Assembly (NCBI GenBank): GCA_902796895.1
Contig: CADBQV010000108.1
Span: forward strand, 1 to 5,961
Direction of reading: 5' to 3'
DNA from: an uncultured Erysipelotrichaceae bacterium
GTDB lineage: Bacteria > Bacillota_I > Bacilli_A > Acholeplasmatales > Anaeroplasmataceae
DNA length: 5,961 nt
Shown here: positions 1-5,960 of the stretch, in pieces
Layout: every line of letters starts with the position of its first letter
Position numbering within the stretch: the first letter of the stretch is position 1
Made by a program: the position numbers and the translations under genes
The notes under the pieces: model-generated
Databases searched by the model: none
Told to the model about the DNA's origin: nothing
What the model saw: the letters and a program-made list of their open reading frames with translations, nothing else

Positions 1-905
1 ATAGCTGCATCATGTCTTCCTATAATTTCTAAATCTTTTACTTTATTTTCTTTAAAATCATAAGTTTGTTGTGTTACACCAACTGATGGAGTAGGCTTAA
101 CAAAAACATTTACTAATATTGGATTACCATTTGTAATACCACCATTTATACCACCATTATTATTAGTTTTTGTTTTTCCTTTATCATCAATTATAGGATC
201 ATTAAATTCTGATCCTTTTAAATTAACTCCGTTAAATCCAATTCCAAATTCAACGCCTTTAACGCCACCAATTGAAAATAATAAATGTGAAATACAAGAT
301 TCGGCAGAATCAAAATATGGCTCACCTAAACCATAAGGTATACCTGTAATTTTAATACTTACAGTACCACCAACTGAATCTTTATTCTTTACTGCATCCT
401 TTAATATATCAACAAATTTACTTGAATCAGTTTCACCATATAAATTTGTTATTTTAGTATCAAATGATACACCTTTTAACATTTTTTTAGCAATAACACC
501 AGCTGATACAATACCTAGTGTAAGTCTTCCACTAAATGCTCCACCACCACGATAGTCATTAAATCCATCATATTTTTTATTAGCAGTAAAATCAGAATGA
601 CCTGGTCTTGGTTGTGTTACTAAATTTGAATAATCTTTACTTTTTGTATTTGTATTTAAAAATCTAAGTAAGACTGGAGCTCCTGTAGTTTTACCATTAA
701 AAACTCCACTTTCGATTAAAACATCATCAGCCTCAATTCTAGGTGTAGTACCAAGTCCACCTGATTTTCTTCTTGATAGGTCTGATTGAAAATCTTCTTT
801 AGAAAGTGAAATACCAGGAGTAACACCATCAACAAGAATTCCTACTGATTGGCCATGTGATTCACCAAATATACTTACTCTAAATAATCTACCAAATGAA
901 TTCAT
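1..905 (-). CDS. aroC: Chorismate synthase, C-terminus cut by window edge
   Basis: Last step of the shikimate pathway: anti-1,4-elimination of phosphate from EPSP to give chorismate, using reduced FMN, in the cytoplasm as a tetramer (family knowledge). I translated 301 codons; the gene runs off at base 1, and family members are about 350-390 residues. Visible signatures are GESHG at 14-18 (catalytic His17), RPGHSD at 100-105 (second catalytic His, H103), RGGG-x-FSGR at 119-127, NGGINGGITNG at 250-260 and GRHD at 296-299, whose Asp is part of the active site. The missing part is therefore only the tail. The ATG shares one base with the aroE stop (TAATG), and GAGG lies 10 nt upstream inside aroE. 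The N-terminus MNSFGRLFRVSIFGESHG is typical of the family and no other in-frame start lies close upstream. Translation is probably coupled to aroE. No missing residue or frameshift was seen. Confidence 0.97.
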   Translation of the reverse strand, partial: MNSFGRLFRVSIFGESHGQSVGILVDGVTPGISLSKEDFQSDLSRRKSGGLGTTPRIEADDVLIESGVFNGKTTGAPVLLRFLNTNTKSKDYSNLVTQPRPGHSDFTANKKYDGFNDYRGGGAFSGRLTLGIVSAGVIAKKMLKGVSFDTKITNLYGETDSSKFVDILKDAVKNKDSVGGTVSIKITGIPYGLGEPYFDSAESCISHLLFSIGGVKGVEFGIGFNGVNLKGSEFNDPIIDDKGKTKTNNNGGINGGITNGNPILVNVFVKPTPSVGVTQQTYDFKENKVKDLEIIGRHDAA

Positions 906-1672
906 TAAATCATCGCCTCAATTTCTTTAAGTATTGTATCTACTTTATCTTTCATTTCTATATTTTGCCATATTTCTTCTGCAGCTATTGCTTGGCTTAC
1001 TAACATATATAGTCCATTTTTATCTGAATTAGCATACTTAAGTAGCTTTGTTTGTTTAGGATTAAATATAATATCAAATACCTCTTTAGCTTTTTTTGTA
1101 GTTGCCTCATCTAATGGTGATGCATCAATATTAGGATACATTCCTAAAGGAGTTGTATTTACTAACACATCAATGTTTCTGTTTTTTAATTCATCATAGC
1201 TTATTATATTTAATCCATTTGGATTTCTTGATACATTATATACATTAGCACCTAATGTTTCTAATGCAGATTTAACAGCACGTGAAGCACCACCAGTACC
1301 AAGTATATAACAATCCTTACATTTACAATTGACATTATAATATTTAACTTCATTTAAAAAGCCAATATAATCAGTATTAAAGCCTACTATTTTACCATTA
1401 ATATTCGCAATAGTATTTACAGCTCCTACTTTTTTAGCACTAATATCTATTTCATCTAGATACTTCATGATTTCGATTTTATAAGGAATTGTAACATTAT
1501 ATCCATAATATTTATTATTTTTTAAATCATCTATTTTATTTTTTAATTCAGATTTATCACATTCTATTAATTCATAATTAGCATCAATATTATACATATT
1601 AAAAACTAATTTATGAATTATTGGAGAATAGCTATGAGATAGCTTTTCTCCTAATAGACCAAATTTTTTCAT
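905..1672 (-). CDS. aroE: Shikimate 5-dehydrogenase (NADP-type)
   Basis: Reversibly reduces 3-dehydroshikimate to shikimate in the cytosol (family knowledge). The 255 residues are slightly fewer than the roughly 270 of the E. coli enzyme. The N-terminal substrate domain has LSHSYSP (11-17), NVTIPYK (59-65) with catalytic Lys65, GAVNT (83-87) and NTDYIGF (99-105) with catalytic Asp101. The cofactor domain follows: GTGGASRA (125-132) is the dinucleotide loop and SRN (148-150) sits where the NADP 2'-phosphate-binding NRT motif is found, keeping Arg149. NTTPLGMYP (172-180) and LVSQA near the C-terminus complete the family pattern. The start is supported by AGGA 9 nt upstream, which lies inside the last codons of the chorismate mutase gene; only one base separates the two genes. 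The stop overlaps the aroC start. A small oddity is a C-x-C-x2-C cluster (116-121) just before the cofactor loop. It is AroE rather than a YdiB/quinate enzyme by pathway context. Confidence 0.96.
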   Translation of the reverse strand: MKKFGLLGEKLSHSYSPIIHKLVFNMYNIDANYELIECDKSELKNKIDDLKNNKYYGYNVTIPYKIEIMKYLDEIDISAKKVGAVNTIANINGKIVGFNTDYIGFLNEVKYYNVNCKCKDCYILGTGGASRAVKSALETLGANVYNVSRNPNGLNIISYDELKNRNIDVLVNTTPLGMYPNIDASPLDEATTKKAKEVFDIIFNPKQTKLLKYANSDKNGLYMLVSQAIAAEEIWQNIEMKDKVDTILKEIEAMI

Positions 1673-1673
1673 A

Positions 1674-1958
1674 TTATTTATTCCTTTTTTTAATTAAATC
1701 TTTTTGAAAATCCTTTGATGATTCTAAAACACCATTAAAGAATTTTAAATAATATTTTTCCAATTCATCACTAGATAAAATATCTATATTTTTATGAATG
1801 ATTTCATCTTCTCTTTTTGAATCTAGGACATCTAAATTATTATCTAATTTATATTCTGCAACCTTTCTTACAGCTTCCATTCTCATTTTGAATAAAGAAA
1901 TCATTTCTTTATCTATTTCATTTATTTCTATTCTTGCTTCATCAAGCTTACTTTTCAT
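1674..1958 (-). CDS. Stand-alone AroQ-class chorismate mutase
   Basis: Catalyses the Claisen-type rearrangement of chorismate to prephenate, the entry to Phe and Tyr synthesis. The 94-residue, all-helical protein matches the monofunctional AroQ fold, which is a domain-swapped dimer in the E. coli enzyme. Active-site residues align with E. coli EcCM at nearly constant offset: Arg9 (R11), Arg26 (R28), Lys37 (K39), Asp46 (D48), Arg49 (R51), Glu50 (E52), Ser81 (S84) and Gln85 (Q88). The set looks complete. The start is forced: two TAG codons stand in frame just upstream (TAG TAG AAT ATG), and the next Met (19) would lose Arg9. The first 11 bases overlap the end of aroA. The ribosome binding site is weak (GGCGG, 11 nt upstream), so translation probably relies on ribosomes finishing aroA. 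No dehydratase or DAHP synthase domain is fused. I leave the symbol blank because aroQ is also used for type II dehydroquinase. Confidence 0.93.
   Translation of the reverse strand: MKSKLDEARIEINEIDKEMISLFKMRMEAVRKVAEYKLDNNLDVLDSKREDEIIHKNIDILSSDELEKYYLKFFNGVLESSKDFQKDLIKKRNK
1682..1685 (-). promoter_or_regulatory. Shine-Dalgarno of aroE inside chorismate mutase codons
   Basis: AGGA lies 9 nt before the aroE ATG. It is encoded by the Arg92-Asn93 codons of the chorismate mutase C-terminal tail (KKRNK), so the tail sequence is partly set by the need to start aroE. Confidence 0.7.
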
Positions 1959-3210
1959 ATTCTACTACACCGCCTAATTTTTCATATACACTCCAATAAT
2001 TAGGATATGATTTAGATACACAGCCTGCATCTAATATTTTTAATTCTTTTTTAGTTATTATAGGAATTAATGATAATGACATAGCTACCCTATGATCATT
2101 ATGTGATGATACTATACCACCACTTAAAATAGAACCATCAATTTCCATTCCATCTTTAAGTTCAGTTATTTTTCCACCAAGCTTATTTATTTCTTCTGCC
2201 ATAGATGTAATTCTATCACATTCTTTTATTCTTAATCTTTCAGCATTAATAAATGATGAATGTCCTTCTGAAAGTGCTGCAAGTACAGTTAGGGCAGGAC
2301 CTAAATCAGGTGATTGTGAAAAATCAATAGTTGTGCCTTTAGGATTTCCATTAGCTTTTAAAATATTATCATCAAATATAATATTTCCACCAAATGATTT
2401 TATATCTTCTAATATTTTTTTATCACCTTGTAATGAATCCTTATTCATATTTAATAAATTAATATTTGCACCAAGCATATTTGCAACTAAGAAAAAAGCA
2501 CTTTGAGAATAATCACCCTCAACTGTATAATCCATAGGCTTATATTCTTGATTACCTTTAATAATGAATGATTCATAATTATTATTAATAATATCAATTC
2601 CAAATTTCTTTAATATATCAAGTGTTAAATCAACATATCCTTTTGATTCTAAATTAGTTGTTATAAATATTTTACTATCTCCATCAAGTAAAGGTAGGGC
2701 AAATAATAATCCTGTAATAAACTGACTTGATACATCGCCTCTTATATAATAATCACTCGCTTTTAATTTAGAATATACATTAAGTGGCAAAAATTTATCT
2801 TTTGGATGATCATATTTTATATTTTGCTTATCAAATATTTCATAAAATAAATCAAGAGGTCTATTAACTAAATTATTTTTACCTGTAAATGTAATAAAAC
2901 CATCTGTTGTAAGTGCAATAGGTATTAAAAATCTAATTGTAGAACCAGATTCATTTGCGTCTATTATATTATTAATTCTTTTTGGCTTAGAGCCTTTAAT
3001 TTTTACATAATCACTAAAGCATTCAATATTTGCGCCAAGTGATTTCATTGCTTCAATTGTAGCTAATATATCATTAGAATACATTATATTTTTAATTGTG
3101 CTTTCACCATTTGCCAAGCTTGCGGCAATAATAGCTCTATGAGATAAACTTTTTGATGGTGGTATTATAACATCACCACACAAATTAGCTTCTTTTATTA
3201 TAACGTTCAT
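1948..3210 (-). CDS. aroA: EPSP synthase (3-phosphoshikimate 1-carboxyvinyltransferase)
   Basis: Transfers the enolpyruvyl group of PEP to shikimate 3-phosphate, giving EPSP; this is the glyphosate target enzyme (family knowledge). At 420 residues it is close to the E. coli length of 427. Conserved sites by alignment are PPSKSLSHR (17-25) with Lys20 and Arg25, SSQF (161-164), the catalytic Asp302 in SPDLGP, Glu330 in RIKECDR (327-333), NDHR (371-374) with His373 and Arg374, and Lys400 in VSKSYP. All expected catalytic residues are present. The PEP/glyphosate loop reads NESGSTIRF (86-94) rather than the E. coli GNAGTAMRP: Gly89 matches Gly96, Ser90 replaces Thr97 and Phe94 replaces Pro101. The start has GAGG (3219-3222) 8 nt upstream and shares one base with the aroB stop (TAATG). 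The 3' end overlaps the chorismate mutase start by 11 bases. The related MurA is excluded by the shikimate-type motifs and context. Confidence 0.97.
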   Translation of the reverse strand: MNVIIKEANLCGDVIIPPSKSLSHRAIIAASLANGESTIKNIMYSNDILATIEAMKSLGANIECFSDYVKIKGSKPKRINNIIDANESGSTIRFLIPIALTTDGFITFTGKNNLVNRPLDLFYEIFDKQNIKYDHPKDKFLPLNVYSKLKASDYYIRGDVSSQFITGLLFALPLLDGDSKIFITTNLESKGYVDLTLDILKKFGIDIINNNYESFIIKGNQEYKPMDYTVEGDYSQSAFFLVANMLGANINLLNMNKDSLQGDKKILEDIKSFGGNIIFDDNILKANGNPKGTTIDFSQSPDLGPALTVLAALSEGHSSFINAERLRIKECDRITSMAEEINKLGGKITELKDGMEIDGSILSGGIVSSHNDHRVAMSLSLIPIITKKELKILDAGCVSKSYPNYWSVYEKLGGVVEYEK

Positions 3211-4232
3211 TATATTAGCCTCTTTATTTCTTCTTCAGTCATTTTATAAATTATGGCACTACCTAATTCTTCTAAGAAAATAAAGCTTACTGTACCAGAA
3301 ATATTTTTCTTATCATATAATACATCATTTAAAAAGTCTTTATAATTAAATTCTGTTGATGGTAAATTATAAATTTTAATAATTTTTAAGATTTCATCAT
3401 AAAATTCTTTTTTACCAATATTTAAATCATTTGCCATTTTTATAGCCATAAGCATACCGATAGCTACTGCCTCACCATGCTTATAATGATATTTAAGTTC
3501 TATCGCATGACCAAATGTATGACCAAAATTAAGTGTCATTCTTAATCCTGTATCGAATTCATCAACCTCTACTACCTTTTTCTTTACAGTCAATGATTCA
3601 TAAATTATATCTTCATCAATCTTTGGTTTATCATATAATTTTTTTAATAATTCATAATTACCAATAGCACCATGCTTAATTAATTCTCCCATACCATTAT
3701 TAAATTCACGTTCATTTAATGTCTCAATTGTATTAGGATCAATTAATACCATAAGTGGTTGTTTAAAGGCACCAATTATATTTTTTCTATCATGAAAATC
3801 AATACCAGTTTTACCACCAATTGATGAATCCATTTGGGCAAGTAGTGATGTAGGTATACCAATATATGGTAATCCTCTATATAATGTAGCAGCAACAAAT
3901 CCAGTCATATCGCCTATTACACCACCACCAAGTGCTATAAGTAAATCACCACGTCTAATATCTTTATTTAATAATTCTTCACAAATATTAGCATATACAT
4001 TAATATTTTTAGAATCCTCACCTGCAGGAATTACTACAAATTGAGTATTAAAAGATGAAAGTGAATTTAATACCTTTTCTAAATATAATAATGCGACATT
4101 TTCATCTGTAATGATAAATATATTTTTCTTTGTATAAACCTTTTTAATATAAAATTCTAAATTAGACAATATTTCATTTTCAATATAAATATTATATGAA
4201 TGGTCTTTTAAATTAACACTTAACTCTCTCAT
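3210..4232 (-). CDS. aroB: 3-dehydroquinate synthase
   Basis: Converts DAHP to 3-dehydroquinate, the second pathway step, using bound NAD+ and a divalent metal (Zn or Co) in the cytosol (family knowledge). The 340 residues fit a short bacterial AroB. NAD-contacting stretches are PAGEDSKN (69-76), ALGGGVIGDMTGF (100-112) and IPTSLLAQMDSSIGGKTG (126-143). KNIIGAF (150-156) carries substrate-binding Lys and Asn. The metal ligands are predicted as Glu183 (in GELIKHG), His238 (in NFGHTFGH, 235-242) and His252 (in KHGEAV); the nearby His242 is also conserved in the active site. The start overlaps the tyrA stop as ATGA, with only a modest AGAG about 8 nt upstream, so re-initiation after tyrA is likely. 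Its stop overlaps the aroA start. It is distinguished from glycerol dehydrogenase-like relatives by the full AroB motif set and the neighbours. Nothing appears truncated. Confidence 0.97.
   Translation of the reverse strand: MRELSVNLKDHSYNIYIENEILSNLEFYIKKVYTKKNIFIITDENVALLYLEKVLNSLSSFNTQFVVIPAGEDSKNINVYANICEELLNKDIRRGDLLIALGGGVIGDMTGFVAATLYRGLPYIGIPTSLLAQMDSSIGGKTGIDFHDRKNIIGAFKQPLMVLIDPNTIETLNEREFNNGMGELIKHGAIGNYELLKKLYDKPKIDEDIIYESLTVKKKVVEVDEFDTGLRMTLNFGHTFGHAIELKYHYKHGEAVAIGMLMAIKMANDLNIGKKEFYDEILKIIKIYNLPSTEFNYKDFLNDVLYDKKNISGTVSFIFLEELGSAIIYKMTEEEIKRLI
3219..3222 (-). promoter_or_regulatory. Shine-Dalgarno of aroA inside aroB codons
   Basis: GAGG lies 8 nt before the aroA ATG, within the final codons of aroB (KRLI then stop). 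Together with the TAATG stop/start overlap it supports coupled translation of aroB and aroA. The aroE-aroC junction has the same layout (GAGG, then TAATG), with spacing 10. Confidence 0.65.
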
Positions 4233-5059
4233 TTTTCCATCTCTTTTCTCGTCTTTGTAGATTTTTTAAATAATTCCTTCATTTTTTCTTTATCATCATT
4301 TTTTATTGAATCCTTTAATTCATTTAATTCATATTCGAATTCTTCTATATGCTTAATTAAAAAATCTTTGTTTTCTAAAAATAATTCACACCATAAATTT
4401 TCGTTTATCATAGCTATTCTTGTTAAATCTCTATAGCTATCTCCAATATAGTTTTTAGTATCTATATTTCTATCTGCGTTAACTAAAGATACTGCAATAG
4501 CGTGTGCGAGCTGACTAGTAAAGCCTATCATATCATCATGCTTATAAATATCTATTACACTTATTCTTTTAAATTCTAAATCACTCGCAATATTTTTTAA
4601 TATATTAATATATTTTTCATCTTCATTATCTATAGTTGTAATAATAAAATTAGCACCACTAAAATTAACTAATTCACTATACATTACACCTGATTTTTCT
4701 CTTCCTGCCATAGGGTGATGAGAAATATAAATTGCAGGTAAGGCCTTTAATTTTGCATCTATTACAAATGAATGCTTAACACCACAAATATCTGTAATTA
4801 GTTGGTTTTCGTTAAAATATTTATTATATTTATTTAAAAAAGCAATAATATCCTTAGGATATATACATAAAATAATTACATCTACAATTTTTATATAATC
4901 TATAGGATCTATTGAACCATCAATTATATATTTTTTCTCTTTTGCATAATTTATGGAATCTATATTTAAATCACTTCCATAAACTATATATCCTTTTTTA
5001 CTTAGCTTATAAGCATAAGCTCCACCCATAAGCCCTAAACCAACAATTAATACTTTCAT
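4229..5059 (-). CDS. tyrA: Prephenate dehydrogenase (TyrA core, no ACT domain)
   Basis: Oxidative decarboxylation of prephenate to 4-hydroxyphenylpyruvate, the tyrosine-specific step. The N-terminal Rossmann fold has GLGLMG (7-12) and an acidic residue, Asp30, at the end of the second strand, which favours NAD+ over NADP+ (inference). TDICGVK (89-95) corresponds to the usual TDxGSxK. SHHPMAGREKSG (113-124) holds catalytic His115. His174 and His186 have the same 12-residue spacing as the paired active-site histidines of Aquifex prephenate dehydrogenase. RDLTRIA (210-216) has the arginine signature for the substrate carboxylate. At 276 residues there is no C-terminal ACT domain, so tyrosine feedback through ACT is not expected; the last 45 residues are a charged helix. 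A strong AGGGAG lies 5 nt upstream of the ATG and overlaps the stop of the preceding gene's end. The gap to that gene is 9 nt. Arogenate as substrate cannot be excluded. Confidence 0.94.
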   Translation of the reverse strand: MKVLIVGLGLMGGAYAYKLSKKGYIVYGSDLNIDSINYAKEKKYIIDGSIDPIDYIKIVDVIILCIYPKDIIAFLNKYNKYFNENQLITDICGVKHSFVIDAKLKALPAIYISHHPMAGREKSGVMYSELVNFSGANFIITTIDNEDEKYINILKNIASDLEFKRISVIDIYKHDDMIGFTSQLAHAIAVSLVNADRNIDTKNYIGDSYRDLTRIAMINENLWCELFLENKDFLIKHIEEFEYELNELKDSIKNDDKEKMKELFKKSTKTRKEMEK

Positions 5060-5068
5060 ATAATCTCC

Positions 5069-5887
5069 CTATTTTTCTTTTCTAATAACACCAAATATAA
5101 CACTATTAAATCCATACATTTTAGCAATTCTTAAAGGTACATATATCTTTTTAATGTTTTTAACCTTAGGAAATGCTAAATTTAAAATTTGATCTAATAA
5201 ATCCGTATAATAGCTATCAGGATTTGAATACATTAAAAATGGTGTTGAATCTTCATTTACTAATTCTAATAATTTTTTACTCATTATATTAAGTGGATGA
5301 GTTTTTTTATCTTTTATTTCTAATACATTTTCCCCATTAAAGATTCTTACAATTCCACGTTCATTATTTTCTATTAAACCACCATTATATCTATAATCAG
5401 ATACTAATATATCTTCTTTAGGTGAATATAATATTGAATATGAATTATTATCAATATAATCTAGGGCATTTATAACTGTATAATCTCTATGATTTTCTTT
5501 ATTAAATAATCTTTCAGCCTCTAATGCTATATTCACTATTACATATCCAAATGATTTAGCTTTATATAATAATAATTTTTCATTATATTTTTCTTTTAAT
5601 TTATTAATTATTAATTCATCTATATAATCATAGATAAAAAATATTCTATCATTATTTTCTAATGCTTTATCAAATGTTTTTTCAATTTGATTATAATCAT
5701 ATGTTATTTCAAAATAAGAATTTAAATCATATGACATACGAGAATATAATTTTTCAAGTGTAATATCATCACCAATTATATATTCTTCTTCACTATAAAA
5801 TTTTACAACCTCAGGTATTACACTAATATTTGTATGAGTTACCTCTGTTATACCTGATGATAATAATGTTATTACTCTTGTTTTCAT
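5069..5887 (-). CDS. Divergent DegV-like protein, function unknown
   Basis: First gene of the operon, 272 residues, cytoplasmic (no signal peptide or membrane segment). By eye it follows the DegV/FakB outline from end to end. Residues 21-51 (ISVIPEVVKF then an acidic stretch and DITLEKLYSRM) match the family's VIPLxVxF...ITxxExY segment. Residues 105-130 match the strand-helix around SKxxxxGxGxxVLEAA. Residues 178-210 match the KPIL...L.K...K...LLELV region, and 215-270 match the last strand-helix-strand. DegV proteins bind a fatty acid; FakB members present it to the kinase FakA. Here the signature ligand sites are replaced: the TDST region reads LLSSG, TSQP reads as FEITYDY, SSxxSGT reads as IYDYIDEL, and HTGPGALG reads as KMYGFNSV. 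Tyrosine makes up 23 of 272 residues; Cys and Trp are absent. GGAG 7 nt upstream supports the start. The fold assignment is moderately sure; any role in aromatic synthesis is inference from position only. Confidence 0.7.
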   Translation of the reverse strand: MKTRVITLLSSGITEVTHTNISVIPEVVKFYSEEEYIIGDDITLEKLYSRMSYDLNSYFEITYDYNQIEKTFDKALENNDRIFFIYDYIDELIINKLKEKYNEKLLLYKAKSFGYVIVNIALEAERLFNKENHRDYTVINALDYIDNNSYSILYSPKEDILVSDYRYNGGLIENNERGIVRIFNGENVLEIKDKKTHPLNIMSKKLLELVNEDSTPFLMYSNPDSYYTDLLDQILNLAFPKVKNIKKIYVPLRIAKMYGFNSVIFGVIRKEK

Positions 5888-5891
5888 AAAA

Positions 5892-5898
5892 TCACTCC
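5892..5898 (-). promoter_or_regulatory. Shine-Dalgarno site of the DegV-like gene
   Basis: GGAGTGA reads on the minus strand, with GGAG ending 7 nt before the ATG at 5887. It fixes the start of the operon's first gene. It lies only about 8 bases after the predicted -10 box, so the transcript is expected to begin at or just before this site. Confidence 0.8.
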
Positions 5899-5905
5899 AT
5901 TTAAT

Positions 5906-5914
5906 ATTATAACA
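5906..5914 (-). promoter_or_regulatory. Extended -10 promoter of the aromatic operon
   Basis: The minus strand reads TGTTATAAT here: a consensus TATAAT (5911-5906) preceded by the TGn extension (5914-5912). At 16-18 nt spacing the -35 position is only a T-rich tract (CTTTTT or TCTTTT), so the promoter would depend on the extended -10, as known for sigma-A-type promoters lacking a -35. The start site is predicted near 5898-5900. No other promoter is evident between the following genes, so it probably drives all seven. Confidence 0.75.
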
Positions 5915-5924
5915 TAATATTATG
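5913..5924. repeat. Perfect 12-bp palindrome overlapping the promoter
   Basis: CATAATATTATG is its own reverse complement. It sits in the promoter spacer and covers the TG of the extended -10. The 9-mer TAATATTAT within it (5915-5923) also occurs as a direct repeat at 5902-5910, 13 bp away, covering most of the -10 box. It could be a repressor site, but AT-only palindromes arise easily in DNA of this composition. Confidence 0.4.
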
Positions 5925-5942
5925 CTAAAAAAAGAAAAAATA

Positions 5943-5960
5943 TGATTACAAATGTAAACA
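5943..5960. promoter_or_regulatory. Operator-like 18-bp imperfect inverted repeat
   Basis: Arms TGATTACA (5943-5950) and TGTAAACA (5953-5960) surround a 2-bp centre and pair at seven of eight positions; the inner TTACA-AA-TGTAA is perfect. The core TACA-NN-TGTA is the known half-site pattern of BlaI/MecI/CopY-family repressors. It lies about 45-60 bp upstream of the predicted start site. No cognate regulator gene is visible, so the assignment rests on pattern alone. It could instead belong to the end of an upstream gene outside the window. Confidence 0.35.

Noticed and set aside
1674..1958. Chorismate mutase as the N-terminal part of a broken P-protein (mutase-dehydratase)
   Set aside because: The 94-residue length, complete active site including Ser81 and Gln85, and a stop one base before a well-formed aroE start indicate a complete stand-alone enzyme.
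4775..4795. TyrA motif TDICGVK lacking the usual GS as a sign of inactivation
   Set aside because: As I recall, related Bacillota TyrA proteins also use CGVK here, and His115, His186 and the RDLTRIA arginines are intact.
5953..5958. TyrR box (TGTAAA-N6-TTTACA)
   Set aside because: Only one half-site is present at the right orientation; the second half is not found 6 bp away, and TyrR is a proteobacterial regulator.
5927..5960. Rho-independent terminator of an upstream gene (inverted repeat followed by a T-tract on the minus strand)
   Set aside because: The only stem is AT-rich with a 2-nt loop, which is too tight, and five bases separate it from the T-rich tract. An operator reading fits better, though neither is proven.
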